Source: JAFGCY01 sp964609245 (GTDB lineage: Bacteria > 4484-113 > JAFGCY01). From it: a stretch of 64,000 nucleotides of DNA. The translations under genes and the position numbers were made by a program. Positions 1-9,456 of the stretch are shown here, piece by piece. Under the pieces are notes generated by a model. That model saw nothing but the letters and a program-made list of their open reading frames with translations, was not told the origin of the DNA and did not search any database. The DNA is taken from the NCBI GenBank assembly GCA_964609245.1, contig CAZSSB010000006.1, positions 1 through 64,000 of the forward strand, written 5' to 3'. Each line of letters opens with the position of its first letter. Within the stretch, counting starts at the first letter, position 1.

Positions 1-887
<887 letters not shown>

Positions 888-905
888 TGGTCCGCCCGAG
901 CCCCT

Positions 906-934
906 ATATTACTCCGTATGCGGGTAATCCACAA
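906..934 (-). promoter_or_regulatory. Probable mreB promoter overlapping DnaA-box-like sites
   Basis: On the minus strand TTGTGG (934-929) and TAATAT (911-906) are separated by 17 bp, a standard sigma70-type arrangement. The predicted transcript start is about 12 nt before the mreB ATG. The -35 region overlaps a 9-mer TAATCCACA (925-933). A second 9-mer TTATGCACA lies at 936-944. Each differs from the DnaA-box consensus TTATCCACA at one base. Regulation by DnaA is inference only. Confidence 0.45.
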
Positions 935-1157
935 GTTATGCACAGCGGGGCTGCCATGGGAGCCTCACCCCGTGGCCGTCTTGGGTGAGGCGGCCGGTGA
1001 TCCTGACGGTGGGCGAAAAAAAGGGAGAGGGATCCAAGGACCGTATCTAGCACGCGTCTGCCGGTTGCACACTATTTCAGCCGGTCGCCGGGGTCCCTTC
1101 CCCGTACTAAGAAGATACCACCGCCAGGCCCGTTCCGCAAGCAGCCCAGGGCTGGCG

Positions 1158-1163
1158 TATAAT
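1158..1163 (+). promoter_or_regulatory. TATAAT -10 box, leaderless-type promoter
   Basis: A perfect TATAAT ends 7 nt before the ATG at 1171. Transcription would begin at or next to the start codon. No ribosome-binding site is seen and no strong -35 is obvious. Confidence 0.6.
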
Positions 1164-1170
1164 TTGCCCG

Positions 1171-2028
1171 ATGCGCTACGACGAGCATCCCGCGCGCCGA
1201 CCAACCCGCTATCACTGGGCGGCGGGCACCAGTCCGCTACACATTGGCGGGGCGCTGGCCGGCTGGGCCGCGACGTTCGCGGCGGGCATCACCTCGGCTT
1301 TCACTCCCGAGGCCGCGCTGCTGACGCCGTGGCTGGCGACCGCGTCGCTGGCCTGGTCCGGCTTCTGGCTGGTGGTGATGCCCAGCAATCCGCGCTTCCG
1401 CCGCGCCATCGACGCCCGCGACGCTGCGCGCTACGAGCACGACTACGGCTTTCAGGCGGCGGCGCTGCGCGACCGTATCGACTCCGACCTCTACGACAAG
1501 ATCGACGACATCACCCGGCTGCGCGACCGGGCGCGCGAGATCCTGACCGGCAAGTTCGGCGAGCACGACCTGTTCGCCAAGGACAACCTGGACAAGCTCG
1601 ACAAGCTGGCGATCAGCTATCTGCAGCTGCTGGTGGCGCTGAGCGAATACGACGAATACCTGTCGCTGGTCGATCCGGAGAGCATCGAACGCGAACTCGA
1701 GTCCGCCCAGGGCGCGGCGGAGGTGGAAGATCGGACGCTGCGGGAGGTGCGCCACCGCCAGGTGGAGCTGCTGCGCAACCGGCTCACCCGCTACCAGCGC
1801 GCCAGCCAGCGGCTCGGCCTGCTGCAGGCCCAGTGCCGCAACGTCGAGACCACCATGAAGCTGCTGATCGACCAGGCGATGACAGCGCCGGACGCCCAGC
1901 GCGTCGGCCGCGACATCGACGAGGTGCTCAGCAACATCCGCGAGAGCGAGATCCTGACCCAGGAGCTGGCGGGCTACGAGGACCTGGAGCGCGAGCTGGA
2001 CGACAAGCGGCTGACAGCGCTGGAGTAA
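1171..2028 (+). CDS. Membrane-anchored coiled-coil protein, unknown function
   Basis: The product has 285 residues. Two hydrophobic segments (about residues 24-42 and 50-70) are followed by a long charged, mostly helical region (about 80-285). That region is rich in Leu, Glu and Arg, with heptad-like stretches such as RHRQVELLRNRLTRYQRA. The expected topology is a small N-terminal membrane hairpin with a large cytoplasmic helical domain. The ATG follows a perfect TATAAT by 7 nt, so the mRNA is probably leaderless. It is divergent from mreB, with about 283 nt between the two start codons. I do not recognise the family. The good codon pattern and promoter support a real gene. Confidence 0.75.
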   Translation: MRYDEHPARRPTRYHWAAGTSPLHIGGALAGWAATFAAGITSAFTPEAALLTPWLATASLAWSGFWLVVMPSNPRFRRAIDARDAARYEHDYGFQAAALRDRIDSDLYDKIDDITRLRDRAREILTGKFGEHDLFAKDNLDKLDKLAISYLQLLVALSEYDEYLSLVDPESIERELESAQGAAEVEDRTLREVRHRQVELLRNRLTRYQRASQRLGLLQAQCRNVETTMKLLIDQAMTAPDAQRVGRDIDEVLSNIRESEILTQELAGYEDLERELDDKRLTALE

Positions 2029-2053
2029 TCCGGCGTCGCGGCCAGAAGCCGCG

Positions 2054-3013
2054 CTAGCCGCCGTTCGCTACCACGATGTCGTCCCAGGCATCATCCTTGG
2101 GCGTAACGATGTCGATGTAGATCGGACGGTGATCGGAGAAGCTCTCCAGCGGATCGCCCTCGTAGGCGCAGCACGTCACCACGCACTCCGGCCAGTCTCC
2201 GGCGATCACGCAATGGTCGATGGTGGAATTCCACTCCCGCAGCGTAATCGGCGTCGGCACCAGATCGTCGGGTCCCAGTTCCGAGTGGTCGATGGCGGGC
2301 GTACCCGGTTCACAGGCCGGCCCCACGTAGGTGCACTGCGTGAAGAACGGCTTGATATCGACGCCGTCCTCGCCGGGCACATACCAGCCGTTGTTCCAGT
2401 CGCCGACCAGCATCAGCGGGGTCGCCGGATCGCTGACCAGCAACCGCTCCGCCTCCTTGCCCAGCATGAAGTACTCGTGCTTCTGCGCCGTGGTCGTCTT
2501 GACGTCATCGCCCAGGCGCTTGGCGTGCACGACGATCAGGTTCAGACTCATCTCGGCCTCCGGGATCACCACCTTGCAGCACAGGGGCGCCCGCAAGCCC
2601 TGGTTGTAGCGCGCGTTCTCGATCAGCTGCACGGAGCGCAGGGCCACCCGCGCACGGTCGAAGAGGATGAAGACATCGTCGTCGAACAGCCAGGGGCTGG
2701 CATAGGGGTCCTCGAAGCTGCGCTGCTCCACCAGGCTGTTCTGCCACCAGCCATCCTCATCCAGTTCATTGAGGATGTTGGTCAGCATCGTCAGACCGGC
2801 GCTCTCGGTTTCCGTCATGCAGACGATGCAGACGTCCTCGTCGAGGATCCGTTCCGCCATGCCGGTCAGAAACGACTCCCGGTCCTCGTTGTCCAGCGCG
2901 TAGCCGAGGTCCTCCACGTTCCAGGAGAGAATGTGGACCTCGGCGCCGGCCGGCAAACTGAAAACAAGGAGCATAACCGGAATGAGGCAGCAACAAAATA
3001 CCATGTGTTTCAT
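2054..3013 (-). CDS. Secreted endonuclease/exonuclease/phosphatase-family protein
   Basis: This 319-residue protein has a signal peptide (MKHMVFCCCLIPVMLLVF, cleavage near AGA at about 22-24) and then an EEP-fold domain. Family landmarks are visible: the first strand LSWNVEDLG with its Asn and Glu, the DxN block GDWNNG, and the terminal SDHRP that carries the catalytic Asp-His pair. The family contains DNases, sphingomyelinases and phosphatases; the substrate cannot be told. The ATG at 3013 is preferred over an upstream ATG at 3073 because GGAGGA lies 6 nt before it and the signal peptide starts there. It follows the potassium-channel gene on the same strand after about 120 nt. Confidence 0.85.
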   Translation of the reverse strand: MKHMVFCCCLIPVMLLVFSLPAGAEVHILSWNVEDLGYALDNEDRESFLTGMAERILDEDVCIVCMTETESAGLTMLTNILNELDEDGWWQNSLVEQRSFEDPYASPWLFDDDVFILFDRARVALRSVQLIENARYNQGLRAPLCCKVVIPEAEMSLNLIVVHAKRLGDDVKTTTAQKHEYFMLGKEAERLLVSDPATPLMLVGDWNNGWYVPGEDGVDIKPFFTQCTYVGPACEPGTPAIDHSELGPDDLVPTPITLREWNSTIDHCVIAGDWPECVVTCCAYEGDPLESFSDHRPIYIDIVTPKDDAWDDIVVANGG

Positions 3014-3135
3014 GGATTCCTCCAAATAAGTCACGTGTGGCGCAAGCCTAGCCGGGGCATCGGACATTGTCAACCGATTTGCCCCAGCATTGGGGGATCG
3101 CTATAGCTGGGCGACTGCCTTGTGATTCTGTTGCG

Positions 3136-4839
3136 TTACGCGGTTGCCGGACCGGGGAACTTCGCCAGGAACCTCGCCTCGCTTTCCACCGTACCGATCA
3201 GCAGGAGTTCCGCCTCGACGGGTAGCGGCTGCTCCGGATCGGGATTGACCTGCAGGCCGTCGGGTGTGCAGAGGGCCACCACCGTGCAGCCCGTCTGCTG
3301 GCGAATGCCCGCGGCGGCGATGGTCCTGCCCACCAGGCCCGGCGGCACCGGCAGGCGAAAGATGTCCAGCCCTTCAGCCAGCATCTCCAGATCACTGCGC
3401 TTGAGCAGATTAAAAACGGCCGTGGCCCCCATCGAGGCATGGCTCATCACGAAATCCGCGCCGGCGCGGTGCAGCGTCGCCAGGTTGCGCTCGTGCATCG
3501 AGCGGCTGATGATCACGATGTCCGGCCGCAGGCTGCGCAGCCAGATCGTCAGATAGATGTTGATGTCGTCGTCATGGGTGGTGACGATCACGGTGGGCGC
3601 CTCGTCAATGCCGGCCCGCTGCAACACCGTCAGATCGGCGGCGTCGCCGGTGATCGTCCGGGCCGGATCGAGGCGCTCTTCGGGCGTCAGTTCGACGATG
3701 CGGTAGTCAATGCCCATTTCCGTCAGCGCGCGGCCGGTGGCCTGACCGACGCGGCCGCCGCCGATGATCACCACCGGCCTGTCACTGACCTGTGTCTGGG
3801 GGTAGCGCTCGTTGAACCGCTCCAGCTGCGCCTGCGCACCAGCCAGCACCAGCACGGTGCTGTCAGTGATCGCCAGCTCGGGTTCGGCGCTTTCGAACAA
3901 GCCCCGCGTCCAGACGCCCAGCACATTGAGACCCGTCGCGCTGCGCAGATCGGTCTCCGCCAGGCGCTGGCCGATCAGCGGCGTGCCCCGCACGGTGGCT
4001 TCCGACACCAGCAGCCCATCGAACCGGGCGATAACGTGCGCCCGCTGGCTTCCGCCATAGGAGCGGCGCGCCAGCGATTTGCCCAGCATCTCCGCCGGCT
4101 GGAAAACGTGGGTAGCGCCCGCCCGGCGCAGCACGTCAACCGAAGTTGGCTGCTGTGCCGTGGCCACAATCGGGATGCTGTCCGAGAGCTGGCGGACGGT
4201 CGCCACCACGTTGGTGTTGACCGTGTCCCGACCGCACAGCGTAGCCACCAGTGAGGCGATCTGGATCTGCGCATTGCGGTAGGTCCGGGGATTGTCCAGG
4301 TCGCCGACCATCACATTCAGCCCCTGGTCGGCCAGCTGCAGGGCGTCGGTGAAGTCGGGAATCAGCAGCGCGTAGCTGTAGTGAAATTGCTCGAGCTTCC
4401 TGATCAGCGCCAGCGTGATCGGGTCGCTGCTGGTCAGGATCACGTGACCGCGCAGGAAGCGGGACAGCTTGCGTGGGGCGCGGCTCTCCTTGCGCGCCTC
4501 GATCCAGGGAAGATAGAAGGCCTCGATAAACGTGAACGGGAACACCACGAACACCATCACGACGCCGGTGGCCAACACCAGCGCCGTGAACGCCCGCCCC
4601 AGATCGCTGACAAACAGGATGTCGCCCACGCCCAGCGTCGACATGGTGACAACCGTCCAGTAGAAGGCGGTCACCCACGAGTGCTGCTGGCCTTCGGCGT
4701 GCATCAGAATCTGGAACACAACGCTGAAGACCACTACCAGGCCAAGCAGAAGAGCGCCGGTCTTGATCAGCAGCCGCAGGTTGATGCGGCTCGAGCGGCT
4801 GCGCTGAAACGCCGACACCAGAGCGGGCAGAGCTTTCAT
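3136..4839 (-). CDS. Two-TM potassium channel with tandem RCK (TrkA-N/TrkA-C) domains
   Basis: The product has 567 residues. TM1 (about 27-46) is followed by a pore loop and a second TM (about 83-108). The selectivity filter is TLGVGD at residues 68-73, in place of the usual TVGYGD. Two Rossmann-type RCK modules follow. One begins RGHVILTSSDP; the other has the dinucleotide-binding glycine motif IIGGGRVGQATGRAL. A TrkA-C-like domain ends the protein. This is the build of ligand-gated K+ channels of the MthK/Kch type. It lies 80 nt downstream of a cation/proton antiporter with the same regulatory domains, which suggests joint control of K+ efflux. The Tyr-to-Val filter change makes ion selectivity uncertain. 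Confidence 0.88.
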   Translation of the reverse strand: MKALPALVSAFQRSRSSRINLRLLIKTGALLLGLVVVFSVVFQILMHAEGQQHSWVTAFYWTVVTMSTLGVGDILFVSDLGRAFTALVLATGVVMVFVVFPFTFIEAFYLPWIEARKESRAPRKLSRFLRGHVILTSSDPITLALIRKLEQFHYSYALLIPDFTDALQLADQGLNVMVGDLDNPRTYRNAQIQIASLVATLCGRDTVNTNVVATVRQLSDSIPIVATAQQPTSVDVLRRAGATHVFQPAEMLGKSLARRSYGGSQRAHVIARFDGLLVSEATVRGTPLIGQRLAETDLRSATGLNVLGVWTRGLFESAEPELAITDSTVLVLAGAQAQLERFNERYPQTQVSDRPVVIIGGGRVGQATGRALTEMGIDYRIVELTPEERLDPARTITGDAADLTVLQRAGIDEAPTVIVTTHDDDINIYLTIWLRSLRPDIVIISRSMHERNLATLHRAGADFVMSHASMGATAVFNLLKRSDLEMLAEGLDIFRLPVPPGLVGRTIAAAGIRQQTGCTVVALCTPDGLQVNPDPEQPLPVEAELLLIGTVESEARFLAKFPGPATA

Positions 4840-4919
4840 CAGAGCTGTAGTCTAGCACCGCTGCACGCCGCACTCGAACGGCCCGGCCACCGGCGCACGC
4901 CCGCCGGGATACGACTGCA

Positions 4920-6896
4920 TCACGGCGCCGGCTCGACGGCGGGACTGTACGCCTCCTCGAAGCGACCACGCGCGCCCTCATCGGCCATCACGGCCACGAG
5001 ATCACCGGACATGAAGCGATACTCCGGCGGCGGATTCGACGTCAGCACGCCTTCACGGATCACCCCCACCACGGACGCCCCGGTCAGATGGCGCACGTCG
5101 GCGTCGTGGATCGAGCGCTCGATCAGCGGGCTGTCGGGTGCCACGCAAAACCAGTGCAGCTGCAACTGGTGCTCCGCGAAGCGCATCTGGGCGAGGATGG
5201 CGAACTCGCGGGCCGTGTTGGCCAGCGGCGTATAGAGCTCGTGCCTGACCGTATCCGCGTAGCGCTGGACTTCCGACGGCGACAGCCTGAGGTGGATCAA
5301 CGCCTGGCGCGTCATCTCCAGACTGGCCTCGTAGTCCGGCACCACCACCTCGAAGACCCGCAGCTGCCTGAACGCCTCCAGGCAGTCCGGATCAGTGACT
5401 CGAGCGACCACATCGATGCCGTCGTTCAGCCGTCGCGCCTGCACCACGATTGCCCGCGCCACCACGACCGACGGCGTGGTCACCAGGACCAGGCATGCGT
5501 CGCTGATCTGGGCGGCGGCCAGCACCACCTCCTGGCTGGCGTCACCATAGACCACCGGATAGCCGTCGGCCTTGGCCTGCTCGAAACGACCGTGGTCCAG
5601 CTCGATGATGACGAACTGCTGCTCAAGCCTCTTGAGCACCTGGGCCACGTGAAAGCCCACGTCCCCGCCGCCGGCAATCACCACATGCCCCTTCAGGCCG
5701 CTTGCCGGGATGTTCACCGTGTCGAGCGGCTCATGGCGGAACCAGCGCCGCTTGAGCGCGTACAGCCGGGTAGTCAGGCCCGAGATCGGCGGCGTGATCA
5801 CCATCGTCACGATCGCCGCGGTCAGCACGACTGAGTACAGCTCGGCGCTGATCGACTCCGTGGACAGACCCACGCGGGCAAGGACAAACGAGAACTCGCC
5901 GATCTGAAACAGCCCCAGCCCGACCGCCAGCGGCACGATGTTGCGGTAGTGGAACACCCAGGCCAGCAGCGCCAGCACGCAGCCCTTGATCACGCCGATG
6001 ACCAGCACCAGCACCAGCACCTGCCCGAAATGGCTGATGAGGAACGACGGGTTGAACAGCATCCCGACGGTGGCGAAGAACAGCAGGCCGAACAGATCGC
6101 GCACCGGAATGATGTCGCTCAGCGCCTGGTGCCCGTAGTCCGACTCGCTCAGCACCATGCCGGCGACGAACGCGCCCAGCGCGAAGGACAACCCGGCCAG
6201 ATGCGTGGCGTAGCCGATGCCGAGCCCGATCGCCGTGATCGCCAGCAGGAACAGCTCCCGCGAGCCGAGCTTCGCGATGTAGGCCATCAGATGCGGCAGC
6301 ACCTTGCTGCCGAACCAGATCATCAGCACAATCAGGATGGCCGCCTTCAGCGCCGCCAGACCCAGCAGCGGAAGACCCCCCGAGGGGTTGTTGAGCTGGG
6401 GCAGGATGATCATCATCGGGACCACCGCCAGGTCCTGCACGATCAGGATGCCGATCATCACCTTGCTGGAGAGCGTGCCCAGCCACCCCTGGTTCATCAA
6501 TGTCTTGAGGGTGACCATCGTGCTGGACAGCGAGACCAGGGCTCCCAGCCACAGTGAGGCCTTCCAGTCCCAGCCCCACATCTGCCCGATCAGGAATCCG
6601 GTGCCGAGGATGATGGCAATCTGGATCGGCGTGCCGATCACTGCTACGCCGAGCACCGCCCTGAGGTCCTTCAGGGAAAACTCCAGTCCCAGCGCGAACA
6701 GCAGCAGTGCAACCCCGATTTCGGCCAGCAGCTCGATGTCGTGGATGTTGGCGATCGTCAGGATGCCGGTGTACGGGCCCAGCAGAATGCCCGCGATGAT
6801 GTAGCCCAGGATCAGCGGCTGGCCAAACCGCTGCACGATCAGGCCGCAGACAAAGGCGGCGACCACCAGGATGATGATGTCCGTTGCAATACCCAC
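4920..6896 (-). CDS. CPA2-family monovalent cation:proton antiporter with TrkA-N/TrkA-C domains (KefB/KefC-like)
   Basis: This 658-residue protein has about twelve transmembrane segments over residues 1-385. They form the Na+/H+ exchanger fold of the CPA2 family (for example LLLFALGLEFSLKDLR and IGILIVQDLAVVPMM). A cytoplasmic RCK domain begins around residue 405 with HVVIAGGGDVGFHVAQVL, and a TrkA-C domain lies near the end. Family members exchange K+ or Na+ for protons and are gated by nucleotides or thiols. The start is a GTG at 6896 with GAGGA about 7 nt upstream. The next gene is an RCK potassium channel, probably in the same operon. Confidence 0.9.
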   Translation of the reverse strand: MGIATDIIILVVAAFVCGLIVQRFGQPLILGYIIAGILLGPYTGILTIANIHDIELLAEIGVALLLFALGLEFSLKDLRAVLGVAVIGTPIQIAIILGTGFLIGQMWGWDWKASLWLGALVSLSSTMVTLKTLMNQGWLGTLSSKVMIGILIVQDLAVVPMMIILPQLNNPSGGLPLLGLAALKAAILIVLMIWFGSKVLPHLMAYIAKLGSRELFLLAITAIGLGIGYATHLAGLSFALGAFVAGMVLSESDYGHQALSDIIPVRDLFGLLFFATVGMLFNPSFLISHFGQVLVLVLVIGVIKGCVLALLAWVFHYRNIVPLAVGLGLFQIGEFSFVLARVGLSTESISAELYSVVLTAAIVTMVITPPISGLTTRLYALKRRWFRHEPLDTVNIPASGLKGHVVIAGGGDVGFHVAQVLKRLEQQFVIIELDHGRFEQAKADGYPVVYGDASQEVVLAAAQISDACLVLVTTPSVVVARAIVVQARRLNDGIDVVARVTDPDCLEAFRQLRVFEVVVPDYEASLEMTRQALIHLRLSPSEVQRYADTVRHELYTPLANTAREFAILAQMRFAEHQLQLHWFCVAPDSPLIERSIHDADVRHLTGASVVGVIREGVLTSNPPPEYRFMSGDLVAVMADEGARGRFEEAYSPAVEPAP

Positions 6897-7008
6897 GATC
6901 CAGTCCTCTGCTCCGGTGTTAGTAACAGCTACACTGCCCGCCGATCGGCTCGGCCGGTCTGGTTGAAGTCTAGCTTACCCGCCGGATGCCGTTTGTCAGC
7001 ATTCGGCG

Positions 7009-7695
7009 TCAGCAGCGATAGAAGCGCCCCACTGCGGCGGGGTCCAGTGGGCCGCCGTGGGCGCAGTAGATGATGCGCGGCTTGCAGTCCAGCACCTTGC
7101 GCACGCTCTGCCGCACCTGCTCCATGCTCTCGGCGTAGATCGGGCGGAACGGCCGGCTGAGCAGCGGGAAGTTGGGCATCACCAGATCGCTGACCACTGC
7201 TTCACCGCTGTCGAGGATCACCGCCATCGAGCCTTGGGTGTGCCCCGGAGTATGGATCGCTCGCCCGGCCACGCCGTACTCACCGAGATCCAGCTCGCCG
7301 TCGAGCAGGATGTCAGGCTCGCAGCGGCAGGAAGGCGGCAGCACCTGCCGATTGGCGGCCAGCGCCGTCAGCCAGCCCAGCCAGGTGCGCGGGATCAGCC
7401 GGCCGAAGCGCCCGGTGCGCAGCGCGTCGGCATCGGCCCGGTGGATCGCCAGCGGCGCACCGGTGAGATCGCGCAGCGCCTTAGCCCCGCCGATGTGATC
7501 GAGGTGGCCATGCGTCAGCAGAATCAGCCTGATACTCTGGGGATCGATGCCGTGCTGCCGGCAGCGCCGCCTGAACAGCCGCTCGAAGTAGGGATAGCCC
7601 GCGTCGACCAGCACGAACCCGCCCTCTCCGCGCAGCAGATAGGCGCTGACGAACTGCATCCGGAAGCGGATGACGTGCTCGGTACCGTCAGGCAT
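7009..7695 (-). CDS. MBL-fold metallo-hydrolase
   Basis: The product has 228 residues and a metallo-beta-lactamase fold. The zinc-binding motif reads THGHLDHIGG. A second metal region is HTPGHTQGSM, followed by VVSDLV and the terminal YCAHGG. The family covers glyoxalase II-like and related hydrolases, and the substrate is not predictable. The start is ambiguous. An in-frame ATG at 7713 would add six residues. The ATG at 7695 is preferred because the alignable part of the fold begins close to it. No clear Shine-Dalgarno sequence precedes either. It stands alone between two same-strand genes. Confidence 0.85.
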   Translation of the reverse strand: MPDGTEHVIRFRMQFVSAYLLRGEGGFVLVDAGYPYFERLFRRRCRQHGIDPQSIRLILLTHGHLDHIGGAKALRDLTGAPLAIHRADADALRTGRFGRLIPRTWLGWLTALAANRQVLPPSCRCEPDILLDGELDLGEYGVAGRAIHTPGHTQGSMAVILDSGEAVVSDLVMPNFPLLSRPFRPIYAESMEQVRQSVRKVLDCKPRIIYCAHGGPLDPAAVGRFYRC

Positions 7696-7831
7696 GGCAG
7701 GAGTATTGCACATCGAACGAAGGAGGCGATAGGGGGAAGCGACCGCTCCTGTTGGTAGCTCCCACGTTTATGGCGGTAGGCAGCTAGGCCGGCCGCACCT
7801 CGGGGCCAAGGGCTCAGTTAGTCTGTTCCTC

Positions 7832-8755
7832 TCAGGCGCGAATGTCAACCCGCGCCGCAGCTTCAGCCAGTGCACCGGCCAGAGCTGAGATCTTCTCACA
7901 ATCCTCCAGTTCGTTGAGATACTGCTGCGGCAGCGCATCTACTCCATGAAATGCTCCCCAGATCGCACACCCCATCGCTGCGATTGTATCCACGTCACCG
8001 CCCATTCGCAGGCAGAACCTCAGCAGGTCCGCAAAGGGCCTATCCCGAAATGCCAGCGCCGCGTACAGCGCTGTCACACAGGATTGTGTCGCCGCGATGC
8101 CATTGCCGAGTTCGGCGGCGGCAGCTCGTGGTGCCGCGGGAGTCCCGGTCTGGAGCATTGCGTTGGCCTTGGCGAGTTTAAACCTGAAATCGTCCGAGCC
8201 GATCTGCTGTTCCAGCCTCCTGATAATCGCCTTGGAGTCCGCTTTCTGGTAGGCCAGGGCGGTTGCCAGCGCGACTATCAAAGCACCTTCGATTCCAAGT
8301 GGATGGGCGTGTGTCGTCACCGTGGCAGCCCTGACTGCATCGATCAACTCCCGCTCAGCGGCAGCGGCGTAGAAAAGGCCGACGGCTGGCGCCCGCATCG
8401 CACCACCATTTCCGAATGAACCACCGAAGTGTGTGGCTCGACAAGCCGCTTCCCAAGACTGGCCTCGGCGAATGAGCCTCAGAGTTCTTGCCGTACCGGG
8501 TCCGTAGCCGCGGGACCATTGATAGGATTGCGCAAACCTTTGTGCTAGATCGGTTTGATCGATATGTCCGCATGCGATCAGGGATTCTGCGGTGTCAAGC
8601 GTCATTTGCGTATCGTCTGTGAAGCGGCGCTTGCCGTTGGCTCTGCCAATCACCGCCCACAACGCACGCGCTAACAGCCCGCCTTCAAAGGGCGCGCCAT
8701 AGGCATCACCCAGGGCCAGGCCGAGTACGGATCCTCTGAAGCAGTCTCTGATCAC
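7832..8755 (-). CDS. ADP-ribosylglycohydrolase family protein (first of two)
   Basis: The product has about 307 residues. It begins with the family signature GSVLGLALGDAYGAPFEG, continues with the metal-binding block FTDDTQMTLDTAES, and ends with GGDVDTIAAMGCAIWGA. Those aspartates and threonine form the dinuclear Mg site in the DraG/ARH fold. The enzyme would remove ADP-ribose from proteins, nucleic acids or small molecules; the target is unknown. The start is taken as GTG 8755 because AGAGGA precedes it at good spacing and the family normally begins just before the GxxLGxAxGD motif. An upstream ATG at 8797 lacks this support. A second, divergent family member is at 43129. Confidence 0.88.
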   Translation of the reverse strand: MIRDCFRGSVLGLALGDAYGAPFEGGLLARALWAVIGRANGKRRFTDDTQMTLDTAESLIACGHIDQTDLAQRFAQSYQWSRGYGPGTARTLRLIRRGQSWEAACRATHFGGSFGNGGAMRAPAVGLFYAAAAERELIDAVRAATVTTHAHPLGIEGALIVALATALAYQKADSKAIIRRLEQQIGSDDFRFKLAKANAMLQTGTPAAPRAAAAELGNGIAATQSCVTALYAALAFRDRPFADLLRFCLRMGGDVDTIAAMGCAIWGAFHGVDALPQQYLNELEDCEKISALAGALAEAAARVDIRA

Positions 8756-8938
8756 GGCTATCCTCTTTCTGGCAACACTACAAAGCAGCGGTGACACGAT
8801 TCGCTAACAGCCTTGCCGGACCCTTTCGTGAGATTCAGTATGCCGCCCAGTTGACTGCGCGCTACGGGCGCACAGTCTCCAGGAACCTGACGACTGGCCG
8901 TTGGCCCTTGACTTCCCTCACCAGCGCGTGGCCTCACC

Positions 8939-9166
8939 TCATGCTGCGCTGTAGTCGCGCACCTGGACCAGCACACCTGCCTCGATCTCCTGCCTGGCTG
9001 TGTCCAGCAGCTGTGCCGTGACCTGCTCATCGGTGTAGGCTTCTCCGCAATTGGCGCAGACCTCGGCCGGTACCCCTCGTATGACGACCACGCAGCCGTT
9101 GCGCTCAAAGGTGACCGTCGTCGTGCCTGGCTCAGTCTCCCCGTGTCTGCAGATCACGCACTTCAT
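8939..9166 (-). CDS. YgiT-type zinc finger protein (MqsA-N-like, putative antitoxin)
   Basis: This small protein of 75 residues has the N-terminal zinc-finger pattern of the YgiT/MqsA family. MKCVICRHGE supplies a CX2C pair, and VCANCGEAYTDEQV supplies the second. The C-terminal tail is helical, with no obvious HTH domain, so it matches the short zinc-finger form. Its ATG overlaps the stop of the DUF4258 gene by 4 bp (ATGA), which indicates translational coupling. In other genomes short YgiT-type proteins pair with DUF4258 proteins in toxin-antitoxin-like modules. Assignment of the antitoxin role is by analogy. Confidence 0.8.
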   Translation of the reverse strand: MKCVICRHGETEPGTTTVTFERNGCVVVIRGVPAEVCANCGEAYTDEQVTAQLLDTARQEIEAGVLVQVRDYSAA

Positions 9167-9444
9167 GACTTCCTCCTGGCAAGAGGGCTCTCCCAGTGTC
9201 CATCGTTCGGCTCGTACACAGTTATTACCACAGTTTCCGCTTTGCTGGGCAGTTCCGCGGCAACCACGTGCAGGTGGCGATGACCAGTCCAGCCCGCGAC
9301 GAGCTTGCTTGGATAGGGCGTATCGTCAGGATACCGCTCGACGATTGAACCGTCCCGCAGGACAGCTGCGACTTCAGTCGCACTGATGTCGCGCTCAAGC
9401 ATGCGCCGTCGTGCGTGGTCGCTGAACAGGAGCTTACCTGGCAT
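9163..9444 (-). CDS. DUF4258 domain protein (putative RelE-like toxin)
   Basis: This basic protein of 93 residues has the DUF4258 pattern. It starts FSDHARRRMLERDIS, then has a VLRDGSIVERYPDDTPYPS-like middle and a central strand HLHVVAAE. It ends with the typical VITVYEPNDGHWES. The domain is related to RelE-type interferase folds. The ATG at 9444 is preceded by GGGAGAGGT. It lies 12 nt after the thiolase stop and overlaps the zinc-finger gene by 4 bp, so all three are probably co-transcribed. Toxin activity is inferred from family and gene order. Confidence 0.78.
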   Translation of the reverse strand: MPGKLLFSDHARRRMLERDISATEVAAVLRDGSIVERYPDDTPYPSKLVAGWTGHRHLHVVAAELPSKAETVVITVYEPNDGHWESPLARRKS

Positions 9445-9456
9445 CGCGACCTCTCC

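Noticed and set aside
918..2057. 379-codon open frame on the plus strand over the membrane/coiled-coil gene
   Set aside because: The translation is Arg/Gly/Ala-rich shadow sequence. The frame starting at 1171 has TM segments, a normal codon pattern and a promoter at the right distance.
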